64,000 nucleotides of DNA, taken from NCBI RefSeq assembly GCF_900324475.1, contig NZ_LT992502.1, positions 4,653,614 to 4,717,613 of the forward strand. The letters are read 5' to 3'. The position numbers and the translations under genes are program-made. The notes beneath the pieces were generated by a model. That model worked only from the letters and a program-made list of their open reading frames with translations, was not told the DNA's origin and ran no database searches. This DNA is from Enterobacter bugandensis (GTDB lineage: Bacteria > Pseudomonadota > Gammaproteobacteria > Enterobacterales > Enterobacteriaceae). Positions 14,133 through 24,715 of the stretch are shown here, one piece after another; positions within the stretch are counted from its first letter, which is position 1, and each line of letters begins with the position of its first letter.

Positions 14133-14167
14133 GTGCCGCTTCGTTTTCGCTGCGGCGCGGGGTGTGC

Positions 14168-14195
14168 ATATTACGCTTTCCCGCTTCAGAGTCAA
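14168..14195 (-). promoter_or_regulatory. rRNA promoter P2
   Basis: The minus strand carries TTGACT, a 16-base spacer, and TAATAT. It lies about 180 bases upstream of mature 16S, the usual rrn P2 position. Confidence 0.88.
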
Positions 14196-14263
14196 GCGTT
14201 TATTTCGCTTTTCTCTGCTGACCCGGCGGCGTGTGTGCCGTTGTTCCGTGTCAGTGGAGGCGC

Positions 14264-14291
14264 ATTATAGGGCGTTATTCTTAAGTGACAA
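14264..14291 (-). promoter_or_regulatory. rRNA promoter P1
   Basis: The minus strand has TTGTCA, a 16-base spacer and TATAAT, followed by the GC-rich GCGCCTCC discriminator typical of stringent, ppGpp-controlled rrn P1 promoters. The A/T-tract region just upstream (14296-14330) fits an UP element. It is 96 bases upstream of P2. Confidence 0.9.
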
Positions 14292-14440
14292 GAGGAAATT
14301 CAAAAAAAGTTTCTGACCGTGTTTTTTTTCACCAACAGAGGTGATATCAAGCTACAAATTGTTCTATTTGATGTATCTGCAACCATAATCACATTCGAGG
14401 TGGCATAATTAACAGCATGAAACATTAAGGAATAAAAGCG

Positions 14441-15149
14441 ATGCCATTAAGCGCACAACAGCTGGCCGCCCAAAAAAATCTGTCCTATGTGCTGGCAGAA
14501 AAGCTGGCGCAGCGGATTTTAGCGGGGTAAATATGCCCCGGGGAGCATCCTGCCGGGTGAATTGGAGCTGGGTGAGCAGTTTGGAGTAAGCCGTACCGCG
14601 GTTCGCGAGGCGGTGAAAACCCTGACGGCAAAAGGCATGGTGCTTCCACGCCCTCGTATTGGCACGCGCGTGATGCCACAGAATAACTGGAATTTTCTCG
14701 ATCAGGAGCTGCTCTCCTGGTGGATGACCGAAGACAACTTTCATCAGGTCGTCGATCACTTTCTGGTAATGCGCAGCAGTCTTGAACCTCAGGCATGCCT
14801 GCTTGCCGCCACGCTCGGGACAGCAGAGCAGAAAGCGCAGCTTAACGCACTCATGGAAGAGATGGTATTCCTGAAAAAACACTTCAACCGGGAACGATGG
14901 ATTGAGGTCGATATGGCCTGGCATGAACATATCTATATGATGAGCGCCAATCCGTTCCTCACTTCCTTTGCTTCGTTATTCCATTCGGTGTACCACACCT
15001 ACTTTACCTCTATTACACAAGACGAAGTGGTAAAGCTGGATTTGCATCAGGCGATAGTAGATGCCATTCAGGAGAGCGACGGGCAGCGAGCCCTGACTGC
15101 ATGTCAGGCATTGCTGACCGCACCAACCCACCAGCAGGTAAATAAATGA
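14441..15149 (+). pseudogene. yieP: yieP, GntR/FadR-family regulator broken by a one-base frameshift
   Basis: An intact gene would encode a FadR-type regulator of about 230 residues (N-terminal winged helix, C-terminal FCD ligand domain) like E. coli YieP. The ATG at 14441 opens a frame matching the YieP start (MPLSAQQLAAQKNLSY) that stops at TAA 14528-14530 after 29 codons. The match continues one frame over from the AAA at 14529 (KYAPGSILPG, then ELGEQFGVSRTAVREAV) to the stop at 15149. The G run GGGG at 14524-14527 is where one extra G explains the shift: GCG GGT AAA TAT would restore the frame. The recognition helix is downstream of the break, and a TTG at 14562 could start a product lacking the first part of the wing domain. 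This may be a true mutation or a sequencing error. Confidence 0.85.
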
Positions 15150-16579
15150 CAGAGAAAAAAGCGCGCAGCATGGCCGGATTGCCGTGGATTGCAGCCATGG
15201 CGTTCTTTATGCAGGCACTGGATGCCACCATCCTCAATACGGCGCTTCCCGCCATTGCGCAAAGCCTTAACCGCTCCCCGCTGGCAATGCAGTCCGCCAT
15301 CATCAGCTACACCCTCACGGTGGCGATGTTGATCCCGGTAAGTGGCTGGCTGGCCGATCGCTTCGGTACCCGCAGAGTTTTCATGCTGGCCGTAACGCTC
15401 TTTACGCTCGGTTCACTGGCCTGCGCGCTCTCCACTTCATTAACGGAGCTGGTTATCTTTCGCGTACTGCAGGGAATAGGCGGCGCGATGATGATGCCGG
15501 TGGCGCGCCTCGCTTTGCTGCGTGCCTACCCACGCAGCGAACTGCTCCCCATACTCAACTTTGTCACCATGCCAGGGCTGGTCGGCCCAATACTTGGCCC
15601 GGTCCTCGGGGGTGTGCTGGTTACCTGGGCAAGCTGGCACTGGATTTTCCTGATTAATATTCCGATTGGCGTGGCAGGGCTGATCTATGCCCGCAAATAT
15701 ATGCCGAACTTCACCACGCCAAGGCGCAGCTTCGATATGGGCGGCTTTTTCCTGTTTGGACTGAGCCTGGTGCTGTTCTCCAGTGGCATGGAACTCATTG
15801 GCGAGAAGCTCGTTGAAACGTGGCTGGCGCTCGCCGTCATCCTCAGTGGTATTCTGCTTTTCCTTCTTTATATACGCCATGCGCGTCGTCACCCGACACC
15901 GCTTATCTCTTTATCTCTCTTTAACACCCGAACCTTTTCCGTCGGGATCGCGGGCAATATTGCCTCACGTCTGGGCACGGGCTGCGTACCGTTCCTGATG
16001 CCATTGATGCTGCAGGTGGGGTTCGGCTACCCGGCGCTGATTGCCGGCTGCATGATGGCGCCCACGGCAATGGGTTCCATTCTGGCGAAATCAACGGTCA
16101 CGCAGGTACTGCGCTGGTTTGGCTATCGTAAAACGCTGGTTGGCGTGACGGTCTTTATCGGTCTGATGATTGCGCAGTTCTCGCTGCAATCCGCGGCGTT
16201 ACCGGTCTGGATGTTGATCCTGCCGCTGTTTGTGCTGGGAATGGCGATGTCAACGCAGTTCACGTCGATGAACACCATCACCCTTGCGGACCTGACCGAC
16301 GAGAACGCGAGCAGCGGCAACAGCGTACTGGCGGTGACCCAACAGCTGTCGATCAGCCTCGGGGTAGCCGTGAGCGCGGCGGTGCTGCGGTTTTATGAAG
16401 GGTTTGGCGGCACGAATACCGTTGAGCAGTTCCACTATACCTTTATCACCATGGGCGCGCTTACCGTGGTGTCGGCGCTGGTCTTTATGTTGTTAAAACC
16501 GAAAGATGGCCGGAACCTGATTAAAGAGCGTCACAAAGAGAAAGCTAAACCGAACCGCGTTCCATCAGAACAGGAGTAA
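15146..16579 (+). CDS. hsrA: MFS multidrug-type transporter HsrA (YieO)
   Basis: A 477-residue major facilitator superfamily protein of the 14-helix DHA2 family, predicted to sit in the inner membrane as a proton-coupled exporter. The family motif A block appears as LADRFGTRR, and motif C-like glycines as [10 protein letters not shown]. It aligns end to end with E. coli HsrA (475 aa), including the tail KPNRVPSE; the physiological substrate is unknown. It overlaps yieP by four bases (ATGA), so it probably depended on yieP translation, which matters because yieP is frameshifted here. Its 3' end overlaps the convergent rbsR by 35 bases. Confidence 0.95.
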   Translation: MTEKKARSMAGLPWIAAMAFFMQALDATILNTALPAIAQSLNRSPLAMQSAIISYTLTVAMLIPVSGWLADRFGTRRVFMLAVTLFTLGSLACALSTSLTELVIFRVLQGIGGAMMMPVARLALLRAYPRSELLPILNFVTMPGLVGPILGPVLGGVLVTWASWHWIFLINIPIGVAGLIYARKYMPNFTTPRRSFDMGGFFLFGLSLVLFSSGMELIGEKLVETWLALAVILSGILLFLLYIRHARRHPTPLISLSLFNTRTFSVGIAGNIASRLGTGCVPFLMPLMLQVGFGYPALIAGCMMAPTAMGSILAKSTVTQVLRWFGYRKTLVGVTVFIGLMIAQFSLQSAALPVWMLILPLFVLGMAMSTQFTSMNTITLADLTDENASSGNSVLAVTQQLSISLGVAVSAAVLRFYEGFGGTNTVEQFHYTFITMGALTVVSALVFMLLKPKDGRNLIKERHKEKAKPNRVPSEQE

Positions 16580-17537
16580 GCTGCAAACGTTGCTGTTGCA
16601 GCGTGGGCTGCGCCATACGGTGGATCAACACGTCGATGGCCAGCTCACCCAGTTCATCCTTCGGCTGATGGATCGTGGTCAGCGGCGGCGTCATGTAGCG
16701 CGCCAGTTCGATATCATCGTAGCCCACGATAGCCATATCGTCCGGAACGCGCAGTCCCGCCTGATACAGCGCCTGATAGGCACCAAACGCCATCGCATCG
16801 TTGCCGATAAACACCGCCTGCGGGCGAGGCTCTTGCGCCAGCAGCGTCTGCATTGCCTCGAAACCGCCGTTAAACTCGAAATCGCCGGTGATGCGATAGC
16901 CATCAGGAATGGCAAGCCCTGCCCGCTCCATTGCCGAAAGATAGCCTTCCAGACGCAAGCGCGCCGGGGTTTTATCCAGCGGGCCGGTAATGCAGGCAAT
17001 GCGGGTATGGCCTTTATCAATCAGGTGCTGCGTCGCCATATCGCCGCCCAGCAGCGAGTTATCCTGAATCAGATCGCTGGTCCCGTCGAACGGCGCCCAG
17101 TCCATCATTACCGTGGGAATAGAAGGATAGCGCTGAATGATCTCTTTTGAAGGTTGATGCGTTTCGGTACAGAGCAGCAGCAGCCCGTCGACGCGTTTTT
17201 GCATCAGCGTTTCCAGGTTGCGGTTCATGCGCTGCTCGTCGCCTTCAGTATTGCACAGCACCAGACTGTAGCCACGCTCGAAGCAGCTGCGCTCTACGCC
17301 ACGAACAAGTTCAGAATAGAAAGGATTGGTACTGGCCGTGATCAGCATGCCGATGGTGCGCGTCTGGTTAAGCTTCAGACTGCGCGCCAGCGCCGACGGC
17401 GCATAGTTGAGATCTTTTACTGCGGCTTCGACTTTCTCCCGAATCGCCTCGCTGACGAAGCGGTCGTTATTAATAACGTGAGAGACGGTCGAAGTAGAAA
17501 CGCCCGCCATGCGGGCGACATCTTTCATCGTAGCCAA
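16545..17537 (-). CDS. rbsR: Ribose operon repressor RbsR
   Basis: A 330-residue LacI-family repressor released from DNA by ribose. The helix-turn-helix is at residues 3-22 ([18 protein letters not shown]), followed by a hinge helix and a periplasmic-binding-protein-like domain. Length and sequence match E. coli RbsR. It is last in rbsDACBKR, three bases after rbsK, and its predicted operators lie upstream of rbsD. The C-terminal coding region overlaps hsrA on the other strand, as in E. coli. Confidence 0.97.
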   Translation of the reverse strand: MATMKDVARMAGVSTSTVSHVINNDRFVSEAIREKVEAAVKDLNYAPSALARSLKLNQTRTIGMLITASTNPFYSELVRGVERSCFERGYSLVLCNTEGDEQRMNRNLETLMQKRVDGLLLLCTETHQPSKEIIQRYPSIPTVMMDWAPFDGTSDLIQDNSLLGGDMATQHLIDKGHTRIACITGPLDKTPARLRLEGYLSAMERAGLAIPDGYRITGDFEFNGGFEAMQTLLAQEPRPQAVFIGNDAMAFGAYQALYQAGLRVPDDMAIVGYDDIELARYMTPPLTTIHQPKDELGELAIDVLIHRMAQPTLQQQRLQLTPVLMERGSV

Positions 17538-17540
17538 GCG

Positions 17541-18470
17541 TTACCCCTGCTGACTTAAGAATTCATCGATCTCTTTACGCCACGGAACGGAAGGCTGTGC
17601 GCCTTTGCGCGTCACCGCAATCGCGGCGGCGGCATGCGCAAAGCGGATCGCGTCATCCATCGCTTTTCCTTCCAGCAATGCCGTCACCAGCGCACCGTTG
17701 AAGGTGTCTCCAGCGGCGATGGTATCAATGGCTTTGACCTTAAAGCCCGGCACGCGACGGCCTTCGCCATTGACGCTAGCCCACACCCCGCGGCTACCAA
17801 GAGTAATGATAACGGTCCCGATGCCTTTTGCATGCAGCACTTTCGCCGCACGCGCGGCATCATTGTCATTTTCAACGCGAATGCCCGTCAGCTTTTCCGC
17901 TTCGGTTTCGTTCGGCGTAATGATGTCTACCAGCGCCAGCAGTTCATCTGATAATACACGGGCAGGCGCAGGGTTAAGTACGACAGTGGTATGATTTTCA
18001 TGCGCAATTTTCGCGGCGGTCAGCACGCTTTCAACCGGAGACTCCAGCTGCATCAGCAGGGCTTCCGCTCCGGCGATGATCCCACGCTGCGCTTCGACGC
18101 GTTCAGTCGTTAACGCGGCGTTAGCCCCCGCATGAATACCGATGACATTCTCACCTTCCGCATTGACGAAGATCAGCGCCACACCGGTAGATTCCCCTTC
18201 AACAACGCTGACGGGTGCAGTATCGATGTTGTCACTTGCCAGCTGCTTGCGTACGCGCTCGCCGGTATCGTCATCACCCGTACAGGCGATAAACGCGATA
18301 TTCGCCCCGCTGCGCCCGGCGGCAACTGCCTGGTTTGCGCCCTTACCGCCGAACGCGACCTGATACTGATTACCGGTGACGGTTTCGCCCGGAGTGGGGA
18401 ACGTTTCAAGGTTAAGAATGTGATCGGCATTGATACTGCCAAGGACGACGAGGTTGCCTGCGGTTTTCAT
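17541..18470 (-). CDS. rbsK: Ribokinase
   Basis: Phosphorylates D-ribose to ribose 5-phosphate with ATP. The 309 residues equal the E. coli length, of the PfkB family. The N-terminal signature is GGKGANQAVAA, and the C-terminal signature DTIAAGDTFNGA carries the catalytic Asp of the GAGD-type motif (here AAGD). I chose the ATG giving MKTAGNLVVLGS; the frame is open 19 codons further upstream, but that part does not resemble ribokinase. It follows rbsB after 108 bases containing two stable hairpins. Confidence 0.97.
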   Translation of the reverse strand: MKTAGNLVVLGSINADHILNLETFPTPGETVTGNQYQVAFGGKGANQAVAAGRSGANIAFIACTGDDDTGERVRKQLASDNIDTAPVSVVEGESTGVALIFVNAEGENVIGIHAGANAALTTERVEAQRGIIAGAEALLMQLESPVESVLTAAKIAHENHTTVVLNPAPARVLSDELLALVDIITPNETEAEKLTGIRVENDNDAARAAKVLHAKGIGTVIITLGSRGVWASVNGEGRRVPGFKVKAIDTIAAGDTFNGALVTALLEGKAMDDAIRFAHAAAAIAVTRKGAQPSVPWRKEIDEFLSQQG

Positions 18471-18493
18471 GTATTGAGGTGTCCATCTGAGAG

Positions 18494-18517
18494 CGCCACC
18501 GGTATTACCCGGTGGCG
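18494..18517. repeat. REP-like hairpin between rbsB and rbsK
   Basis: A nine-base perfect stem CGCCACCGG/CCGGTGGCG with a six-base loop. A second hairpin, CAGGCAG/CTGCCTG, lies around 18550-18570. Both are downstream of rbsB in the transcript, where they could protect the transporter message from 3' decay and lower rbsK/rbsR output. That role is inferred. Confidence 0.6.
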
Positions 18518-18578
18518 TATGCCACACTTTTCTTTTATTTGGTGTCCCTCAGGCAGCCAGCGACTGCCTGAATCGCCT

Positions 18579-19469
18579 TTACTGCTTAATGACCAGCTTC
18601 AGGTCAACAGGATATTTGGCCTGAACTTTTTCGCCCTTCAGCACTTTGTCGGCAGTTTCAACGCCAGTCGCGCCAATCTGCTCAGGCAGCTGAGCGATAG
18701 TCGCAGCCAGTTTGCCATCATTTACTGCTTTTTCACCATCCGGCGTGCCGTCAAATCCGACAACCATCACATCTGATTTACCTGCGGTCTGCAGGGCACG
18801 CAGCGCACCCAGCGCCATTTCATCGTTCTGTGCAAATACCGCCTGCACATCTGGATGCGCGGTCAGCAGGTTCTGCATGACGTTCAGACCCTTAGTACGG
18901 TCGAAGTCTGCCGGCTGGCTGGCCAGCACGTTGAATTTGTGTGCAGCCACGGCCTGCTGGAAGCCTTCACCACGTTCACGGGCCGCGGAAGTCCCGGCAA
19001 TGCCCTGCAGTTCGATAACTTTCGCGCCTTCACCGGCTTTCTTCGCGATGTAGTCACCAGCAATTTTACCGCCCAGCACGTTATCAGACGCAATGTGGCT
19101 CACAACTTCGCCTTTCGTTGCCTGACGGTCCAGAGTGATCACCGGAATTTTCGCCTGGTTTGCCATCTTCACGGCGTTGCCTACGGCATCAGAATCGGTT
19201 GGGTTGATCAGCAGAATTTTGGTGCCACGAACGGTTAAGTCCTGAACGTTAGCCAGCTCTTTCGCCGGGTTGTTCTGTGAATCCAGCACCACCAGGTTGT
19301 AGCCCAGTTTGTCCGCTTCTTTCTGCGCACCGTCCTTCAGGGAGACGAAGAACGGGTTGTTCAGGGTAGAGACAACCAGCGCGATGGTGTCTTTCGCCAT
19401 GGCGTTAGCACTTACGGTTGCGCTCAGCGCGACAGCGGAAACCAGGGTAGCCAGTTTTTTCATGTTCAT
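18579..19469 (-). CDS. rbsB: Ribose-binding periplasmic protein RbsB
   Basis: A 296-residue precursor with a 25-residue signal peptide ending ANAMA; the mature protein starts [16 protein letters not shown] as in E. coli. It has the two-lobed sugar-binding fold of the LacI-like periplasmic type. It delivers ribose to the RbsA/RbsC importer and, in E. coli, to the Trg chemoreceptor. It lies 27 bases after rbsC in the operon. Confidence 0.98.
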   Translation of the reverse strand: MNMKKLATLVSAVALSATVSANAMAKDTIALVVSTLNNPFFVSLKDGAQKEADKLGYNLVVLDSQNNPAKELANVQDLTVRGTKILLINPTDSDAVGNAVKMANQAKIPVITLDRQATKGEVVSHIASDNVLGGKIAGDYIAKKAGEGAKVIELQGIAGTSAARERGEGFQQAVAAHKFNVLASQPADFDRTKGLNVMQNLLTAHPDVQAVFAQNDEMALGALRALQTAGKSDVMVVGFDGTPDGEKAVNDGKLAATIAQLPEQIGATGVETADKVLKGEKVQAKYPVDLKLVIKQ

Positions 19470-19496
19470 ATCTAAGATGTCCTGTAGTGTCGTCAG

Positions 19497-20462
19497 TTAC
19501 TGTTTTTTGTTGTCTACCAGTACCGCCAGCAAAATCACCACTGCCTTAACGATCATCTGGTAATAGGAGGAAACACCTAACAAATTCAAACCATTATTCA
19601 GGAAACCGAGGATCAGTGCGCCGATCAATGTCCCAACAATGCGACCTTTACCGCCCGCAAGGCTCGTACCGCCCAGAACCACCGCCGCGATGGCATCCAG
19701 CTCGTACCCCGTCCCCGCCGTTGGCTGTGCGGAAGAGAGGCGCGCCACTTCGATGATGCCCGCCAGAGAGGCCAGCAGGCCGCACAGGGAGTACACGATA
19801 ATTTTGACTTTATTAACGCTGATACCGGACAGGCGCGTGGCCGCTTCGTTACCACCCAGCGCATAGATATAACGGCCCAGGCGGGTATGGTGCAGCATGT
19901 ACCACGCCGCCAGGAAGACGATAGCCATGATCCAGACCGGGGTCGGGACACCTAGCGGGCGACCGATACCGAACCAGCCAAACAGATCCGCGTTATCCGT
20001 AAACCCGGTATTCACCGGGCTACCGTTGGTGTAAACCATGGTCACACCGCGCAGCAGCAGCATCATCACCAGCGTGGCGATAAACGCCTGAACGCGGCCT
20101 TTTGCCACAATCACGCCAGTTACGGCACCAATCGCCGCGCCAGCCGCCAGTGCAGCCGCAACGGCCACCAGCGCGTTGACCTCAATTCCCACAATTGAAG
20201 CGGCGATCGCACCGGTGAGCGCCAGCAGGGAACCGACGGACAGATCGATACCCGAGGTCAAAATCACCAGCGTCATGCCGACCGCCATAATGGCGTTCAC
20301 CGACGTCTGCTGCAGAATGTTGAACAGATTATTGACGGTAAAAAAGTTCGGGCTCATGGTCGAGACAATCGCGATCAGCACCAGCAGGGCAATCAGCGAT
20401 TTTTGTTCCATCAGCCATGCCTTTGTGAAATAGCGGCGACCAGAAACAGCCTGGGTAGTCAT
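19497..20462 (-). CDS. rbsC: Ribose ABC transporter permease RbsC
   Basis: A 321-residue inner membrane permease with eight to ten hydrophobic segments (for example ALLVLIAIVSTM, and LIGALILGFLNNGLNLLG near the end). Length equals E. coli RbsC. It forms the membrane channel with RbsA and RbsB. Four bases separate it from rbsA. Confidence 0.97.
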   Translation of the reverse strand: MTTQAVSGRRYFTKAWLMEQKSLIALLVLIAIVSTMSPNFFTVNNLFNILQQTSVNAIMAVGMTLVILTSGIDLSVGSLLALTGAIAASIVGIEVNALVAVAAALAAGAAIGAVTGVIVAKGRVQAFIATLVMMLLLRGVTMVYTNGSPVNTGFTDNADLFGWFGIGRPLGVPTPVWIMAIVFLAAWYMLHHTRLGRYIYALGGNEAATRLSGISVNKVKIIVYSLCGLLASLAGIIEVARLSSAQPTAGTGYELDAIAAVVLGGTSLAGGKGRIVGTLIGALILGFLNNGLNLLGVSSYYQMIVKAVVILLAVLVDNKKQ

Positions 20463-20466
20463 CTTC

Positions 20467-21972
20467 TTACTCCTGATTCACGCGATTAAGCTTGCCCACA
20501 GCGGCAGCCATCAGAACTTCCTGGGTGGCCTGCTCGCGAGTGAATTCACCGCCGAGATGCCCTTCATGCATGACGATAATGCGATCGCTCATGCCTAATA
20601 CTTCTGGCATCTCGGAAGAGACCAGAATGATGCTCAGACCGTCGGCCTTGAACTGGTTAATCAGCTGATAGATCTCTTTTTTCGCGCCCACGTCCACGCC
20701 GCGGGTTGGCTCGTCGAGGATCAGCACCTTCGGGCGCGTCATCAGCCCGCGGGCAATCGCCACTTTCTGCTGATTCCCGCCGGACAGCAGGCCAATAGCC
20801 TGCTCCATCGACGGGGTTTTAACGTTGAAGAGACGGATAAAATCGCTGACCGCCTGCTGCTCATCTTTATGCTTCAGGCTGCCGCCGCTATGGCTGAAAT
20901 AGCGCAGCGCGGTGAGGGACATATTCTCTTTCACCGACATGCCCAGCACTAAGCCGTCGCGCTTGCGGTCTTCGGAGATATAGACGATGCCGTTCGCCAG
21001 CCCGTCCTGCGGCGAGCGGGTCACCACTTCATGGCCGTCAAGAGTAACGTAACCGCTGGTGCGCGGCAGTGCGCCGTACAGCACTTTCATCAGCTCGGTA
21101 CGGCCCGCGCCCATCAGGCCCGCCACGCCCAGGATCTCGCCCTGACGCAGGGTAAAGGTCACATCGTTTACGCCTGGGCCGCAGAGGTTATCTACCTTCA
21201 GGCGGATCTCGCCCGGCGCTTTGTCCAGATGCGGATATTGGTCTTCGAGCTTACGTCCCACCATCATTTCGATCAGCGTATCTTCGGTCAGCGTCGCCAC
21301 TTCGCGCTCGGCGATAAACTGGCCGTCGCGGAAGACGGTCACGTCGTCGCAAATTTCGAAGATCTCTTTCATGCGGTGAGAGATATAGACAATGCCGCGC
21401 CCCTGCGCTTTCAGTTCGCGGATCACGCGGAACAGGGATTCGGTTTCGGTATCGGTCAGGGCATCGGTCGGTTCATCCATAATGATGACCTTCGACTCGA
21501 AGCTCAGCACCTTCGCGATTTCCACCATCTGCTGATCGCCGATGGAGAGGTCGCCCACCAGACGGTCACTCTTAAAGCGCAGGTTCAGCTTCGCCAGCAA
21601 CTTGTCCGCTTCGGCGTACATGGTTTTCCAGTCGATTTTGCCGAACCGGTTCACGAACTCGCGGCCCAGGAAGATGTTTTCCGCAATGGTCAGTTGCGGG
21701 ATCAGGTTCAGCTCCTGGTGAATAATGCCGATGCCCGCTTCCTGAGAGGATTTCGGGCCGTTAAAGGTGGTTTCTTTACCCAGCCAAACGAGTGAACCGG
21801 CATCGCGCTGGTAGATCCCGGTCAGCACTTTCATCATGGTGGATTTGCCGGCACCGTTTTCGCCCACCAGCGCCATCACGCGTCCTGGGTAGACGTTAAG
21901 CGCCGCACCGGAGAGGGCTTTTACGCCCGGGAACGACTTATCGATCCCTTTGAGTTGCAGTAATGCGTCCAT
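20467..21972 (-). CDS. rbsA: Ribose ABC transporter ATP-binding protein RbsA
   Basis: A 501-residue protein with two ABC cassettes fused in tandem. The first has Walker A GENGAGKS and signature LSIGDQQMV. The second has a divergent P-loop GLMGAGRT and signature LSGGNQQKV with Walker B LILDEP. A degenerate second P-loop is normal for sugar importers of this class. I chose the ATG giving [20 protein letters not shown], equal to the E. coli start, over one 15 codons upstream. It energises ribose import with RbsB and RbsC. Confidence 0.97.
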   Translation of the reverse strand: MDALLQLKGIDKSFPGVKALSGAALNVYPGRVMALVGENGAGKSTMMKVLTGIYQRDAGSLVWLGKETTFNGPKSSQEAGIGIIHQELNLIPQLTIAENIFLGREFVNRFGKIDWKTMYAEADKLLAKLNLRFKSDRLVGDLSIGDQQMVEIAKVLSFESKVIIMDEPTDALTDTETESLFRVIRELKAQGRGIVYISHRMKEIFEICDDVTVFRDGQFIAEREVATLTEDTLIEMMVGRKLEDQYPHLDKAPGEIRLKVDNLCGPGVNDVTFTLRQGEILGVAGLMGAGRTELMKVLYGALPRTSGYVTLDGHEVVTRSPQDGLANGIVYISEDRKRDGLVLGMSVKENMSLTALRYFSHSGGSLKHKDEQQAVSDFIRLFNVKTPSMEQAIGLLSGGNQQKVAIARGLMTRPKVLILDEPTRGVDVGAKKEIYQLINQFKADGLSIILVSSEMPEVLGMSDRIIVMHEGHLGGEFTREQATQEVLMAAAVGKLNRVNQE

Positions 21973-21979
21973 GATGGCC

Positions 21980-22399
21980 TCAGAAGGTGACGCCAGCACA
22001 GAGAATGATATTCGCATACGGGGAACACTCCCCGCTGCGAATCACCGCCTGACTGTCTGCGGTTTGTTGTTTGAACTGTTCGTGCGTTGTGTAACGAATT
22101 TCTATGGTGTTTCCCTGGTGTTGTTGCAGTTGCTCAATGTGGCTGAGCAACGTTTCGTGGAGTTGCGGATTATGTTGTTTGATTTCCGCCGCGAGAATGG
22201 CCGCCTCAACCTGCATCTCCGCCGTCACTACCTCCAGTACCTGCATAAACGAGGGCACGCCCTGCGTTAACGCCATATCGATACGGGTTGTGCTGCGCGG
22301 AACCGGTAAGCCTGCATCGCAAACCACCAGCGTATCGGTATGCCCAAGACGGGAAATAACCGATGAGATTTCTGAGTTGAGAACCGTGCCTTTCTTCAT
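21980..22399 (-). CDS. rbsD: D-ribose pyranase RbsD
   Basis: Interconverts beta-pyranose and beta-furanose forms of ribose, providing the furanose form used by ribokinase. The 139 residues equal the E. coli length. The catalytic His is in the SRLGHTD segment near residue 20. First gene of the rbs operon, seven bases ahead of rbsA, preceded by an RbsR operator 13 bases upstream of the start. Confidence 0.97.
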   Translation of the reverse strand: MKKGTVLNSEISSVISRLGHTDTLVVCDAGLPVPRSTTRIDMALTQGVPSFMQVLEVVTAEMQVEAAILAAEIKQHNPQLHETLLSHIEQLQQHQGNTIEIRYTTHEQFKQQTADSQAVIRSGECSPYANIILCAGVTF

Positions 22400-22412
22400 T
22401 TTCTTGCTCCAC

Positions 22413-22430
22413 TAGCGAAACGTTTCGCTA
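22413..22430. promoter_or_regulatory. RbsR operator, proximal
   Basis: A perfect 18-bp palindrome, TAGCGAAACGTTTCGCTA, of LacI-family type with a central CG, matching the E. coli rbs operator core AGCGAAACGTTTCGCT. It lies just downstream of a TACACT -10-like element (22436-22441 on the minus strand). Confidence 0.85.
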
Positions 22431-22494
22431 AAAATAGTGTAGCCGCATAAATGTTCAGAAAACCATCATGACGTAACGGATTTGTGATCAACGT

Positions 22495-22506
22495 CGAAAC
22501 GTTTCG
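22495..22506. promoter_or_regulatory. RbsR operator, distal
   Basis: A second palindrome CGAAACGTTTCG, extended by CTAA on one side only. Its centre is about 79 bp from the proximal operator. A TGTGATCA half-site for CRP lies beside it at about 22483-22490. Confidence 0.65.
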
Positions 22507-22534
22507 CTAAGTGAAATGGAGGGGAGGTAAATGC

Positions 22535-22562
22535 AAAACGGTAACCGTCAGGTTACCGTTTT
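22535..22562 (-). terminator. Terminator of kup
   Basis: A twelve-base perfect stem AAAACGGTAACC/GGTTACCGTTTT with a four-base loop. The flanking A and T runs make it usable in either direction. It lies between kup and the rbs control region. Confidence 0.8.
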
Positions 22563-22573
22563 AGATGTTTGCG

Positions 22574-22619
22574 CCCTCTCCCTGTGGGAGAGGGACGGGG
22601 TGAGGGCATCAGGCCGCAC
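22574..22619. repeat. CCCTCTCC-type intergenic repeat, copy 1
   Basis: A hairpin CCCTCTCC/GGGAGAGGG followed by ACGGGGTGAGGGCATCAGG. A near-identical element lies at 56278-56321 after adeP. The family is common between genes in Enterobacter and Klebsiella as I recall. It abuts the kup 3' end. Confidence 0.75.
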
Positions 22620-22625
22620 GGAGAC

Positions 22626-24494
22626 TTAAATCTCGACCTGCGTCCCCAGCTCAATGACGCGGTTAGGCGGGATCTCAAACTGGTCAGGGGCGCGCAGGGC
22701 GTTACGCTGCAGGATCAGATACAGCTTACCGCGCAGACGCAGATACCATGGGCGCTTGCCGATGATCAGCGACTCGTGGGACATAAAGAACGACGTCTCC
22801 ATCATCCGGCAGCTTAACCCTTCCAGACCGCAGCGGTGGAACACCTCTTCCACGTTCGGCGTTTCGCGCCAGCCGTAGCTCGCCACCACGCGCCAGAAGG
22901 TCGGGGACAGCTGCTCAATCTGTACGCGGCGCACGTTGTGAACGTACGGCGCATCTTCGGTGCGCAGCGTCAGCAGGATCACGCGCTCGTGCAGCACTTT
23001 GTTGTGCTTAAGGTTATGCATCAGCGCAAACGGGATCACATTCAGGGCACGAGACATGTAAACCGCGGTACCCGGCACGCGCACCGGCGGGGATTTCTCA
23101 AGCGACGCGATCATCGCCTCCAGAGAATTACCGTGCTCATGCATGCGGCGCAGCAGGCGGAAGCGCTCGCTTTTCCATGTGGTCATGACAATGAACATCA
23201 ACAGGCCCAGCGTCAGCGGCAGCCAGCCACCGGAGACAATTTTGTCGAGGTTCGCAGAGAACAGCGGCACGTCAATGCACAGGAAGCCCACCAGAATCAT
23301 CCCCACGAGGAACTTATTCCAGTGCCAGTTGCGGTACGCCACCGTGGTGGAGAGAAGCGACGTCAGCACCATCGTACCGGTCACGGCAATACCGTAGGCC
23401 GCCGCCAGATTACTGGAGTGTTCGAAGCTAACAATCACGATCACAACAGCGAAGTAGAGCAGCCAGTTAACGAACGGGATGTAGATCTGGCCCGACTCCA
23501 TCTCTGAGGTATGGATGATGCGCATTGGCGAGAGATATCCCAGACGAACGGCCTGACGGGTCAGAGAGAACACCCCGGAAATCACCGCCTGAGAGGCAAT
23601 CACGGTCGCCAGCGTTGCGAGGATCAGCATAGGCACCAGCGCCCAGTCAGGTGCCAGCAGGAAGAATGGGTTCTTAATCGCTTCCGGGTTCTTGAGCAAC
23701 AGCGCGCCCTGACCGAAGTAGTTCAGCACCAGCGACGGGAGCACCACAATAAACCATGCCACGCGGATAGGCAGCTTCCCGAAATGCCCCATGTCAGCAT
23801 AGAGCGCCTCCACACCGGTGATGGAGAGCACGACAGCTCCCAGCGCCACGAAGGAAACCACTTTATATTCAAGGAAGAAATGCACCGCCCAGTAAGGGTT
23901 CAGCGCATGCAGCACTTCCGGGTTCGCAATAATGCTGCGCAAACCGAGCGCCGCCAGGATCAGGAACCAGGCCAGCATAATCGGCGCAAACAGTTTGCCC
24001 ACCAGCCCGGTACCGTGTTTCTGGATCATGAACAGCAGCGTCAACACGATGATTGCCAGCGGGACAACCCAGGCATCAAGCTGCGGGGCAATAATCTCCA
24101 GCCCTTCAATCGCCGAGAGCACCGAGATAGCCGGTGTTATCACCACTTCCCCGTAGAAGAAGCTGCCACCTATCAGGCCGATAATCACCAGCACAGACGT
24201 CATTCTGGCCGAGGTATTGCGACCGGCAAGGGACATCAGGGTCAGGATCCCGCCTTCGCCCGCATTATCTGCACGCATAACGAAGGAGAGATATTTAACG
24301 GAAACGACCAGGATCAGCAGCCAGAAGATGAGGGACAGGAAGCCAAACACGGCATCGCGCTCAACACCAAAGCCAAACTGGCCGGACAAACATTCACGAA
24401 GCGTATAAAGCGGGCTGGTGCCGATATCACCGTAGACAACCCCGATCGCCGCAAGCGTTATTGCGGGTAATGATTGCTTATTATCAGTGCTCAT
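22626..24494 (-). CDS. kup: Low-affinity potassium transporter Kup (TrkD)
   Basis: A 622-residue inner membrane K+/H+ symporter, the same length as E. coli Kup. About twelve membrane helices occupy the first 430 residues, starting with the conserved [15 protein letters not shown]-terminal cytoplasmic domain of about 190 residues follows. It matters for potassium uptake at low pH and osmotic upshift. It is divergent from ravA across 221 bases. Confidence 0.98.
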   Translation of the reverse strand: MSTDNKQSLPAITLAAIGVVYGDIGTSPLYTLRECLSGQFGFGVERDAVFGFLSLIFWLLILVVSVKYLSFVMRADNAGEGGILTLMSLAGRNTSARMTSVLVIIGLIGGSFFYGEVVITPAISVLSAIEGLEIIAPQLDAWVVPLAIIVLTLLFMIQKHGTGLVGKLFAPIMLAWFLILAALGLRSIIANPEVLHALNPYWAVHFFLEYKVVSFVALGAVVLSITGVEALYADMGHFGKLPIRVAWFIVVLPSLVLNYFGQGALLLKNPEAIKNPFFLLAPDWALVPMLILATLATVIASQAVISGVFSLTRQAVRLGYLSPMRIIHTSEMESGQIYIPFVNWLLYFAVVIVIVSFEHSSNLAAAYGIAVTGTMVLTSLLSTTVAYRNWHWNKFLVGMILVGFLCIDVPLFSANLDKIVSGGWLPLTLGLLMFIVMTTWKSERFRLLRRMHEHGNSLEAMIASLEKSPPVRVPGTAVYMSRALNVIPFALMHNLKHNKVLHERVILLTLRTEDAPYVHNVRRVQIEQLSPTFWRVVASYGWRETPNVEEVFHRCGLEGLSCRMMETSFFMSHESLIIGKRPWYLRLRGKLYLILQRNALRAPDQFEIPPNRVIELGTQVEI

Positions 24495-24715
24495 AGACTA
24501 GTCTTTTCGTTTAAATAACAAATGTGTTCCTGTCCCTTGGTCCACAAAAAGCGCACAGTATGCACGATTCATTGCAAAATCGTACCCCTAAATGCAACCG
24601 CATTAATGTAGCGCAAAGAAAATTGCGCCGCACTTCAGCCTATTACCAGCCCTGACTGAAACGTCTATACTCGCTTCAATTGGCCGCCACAACGGCGAAA
24701 GGATGCAAAACTATT

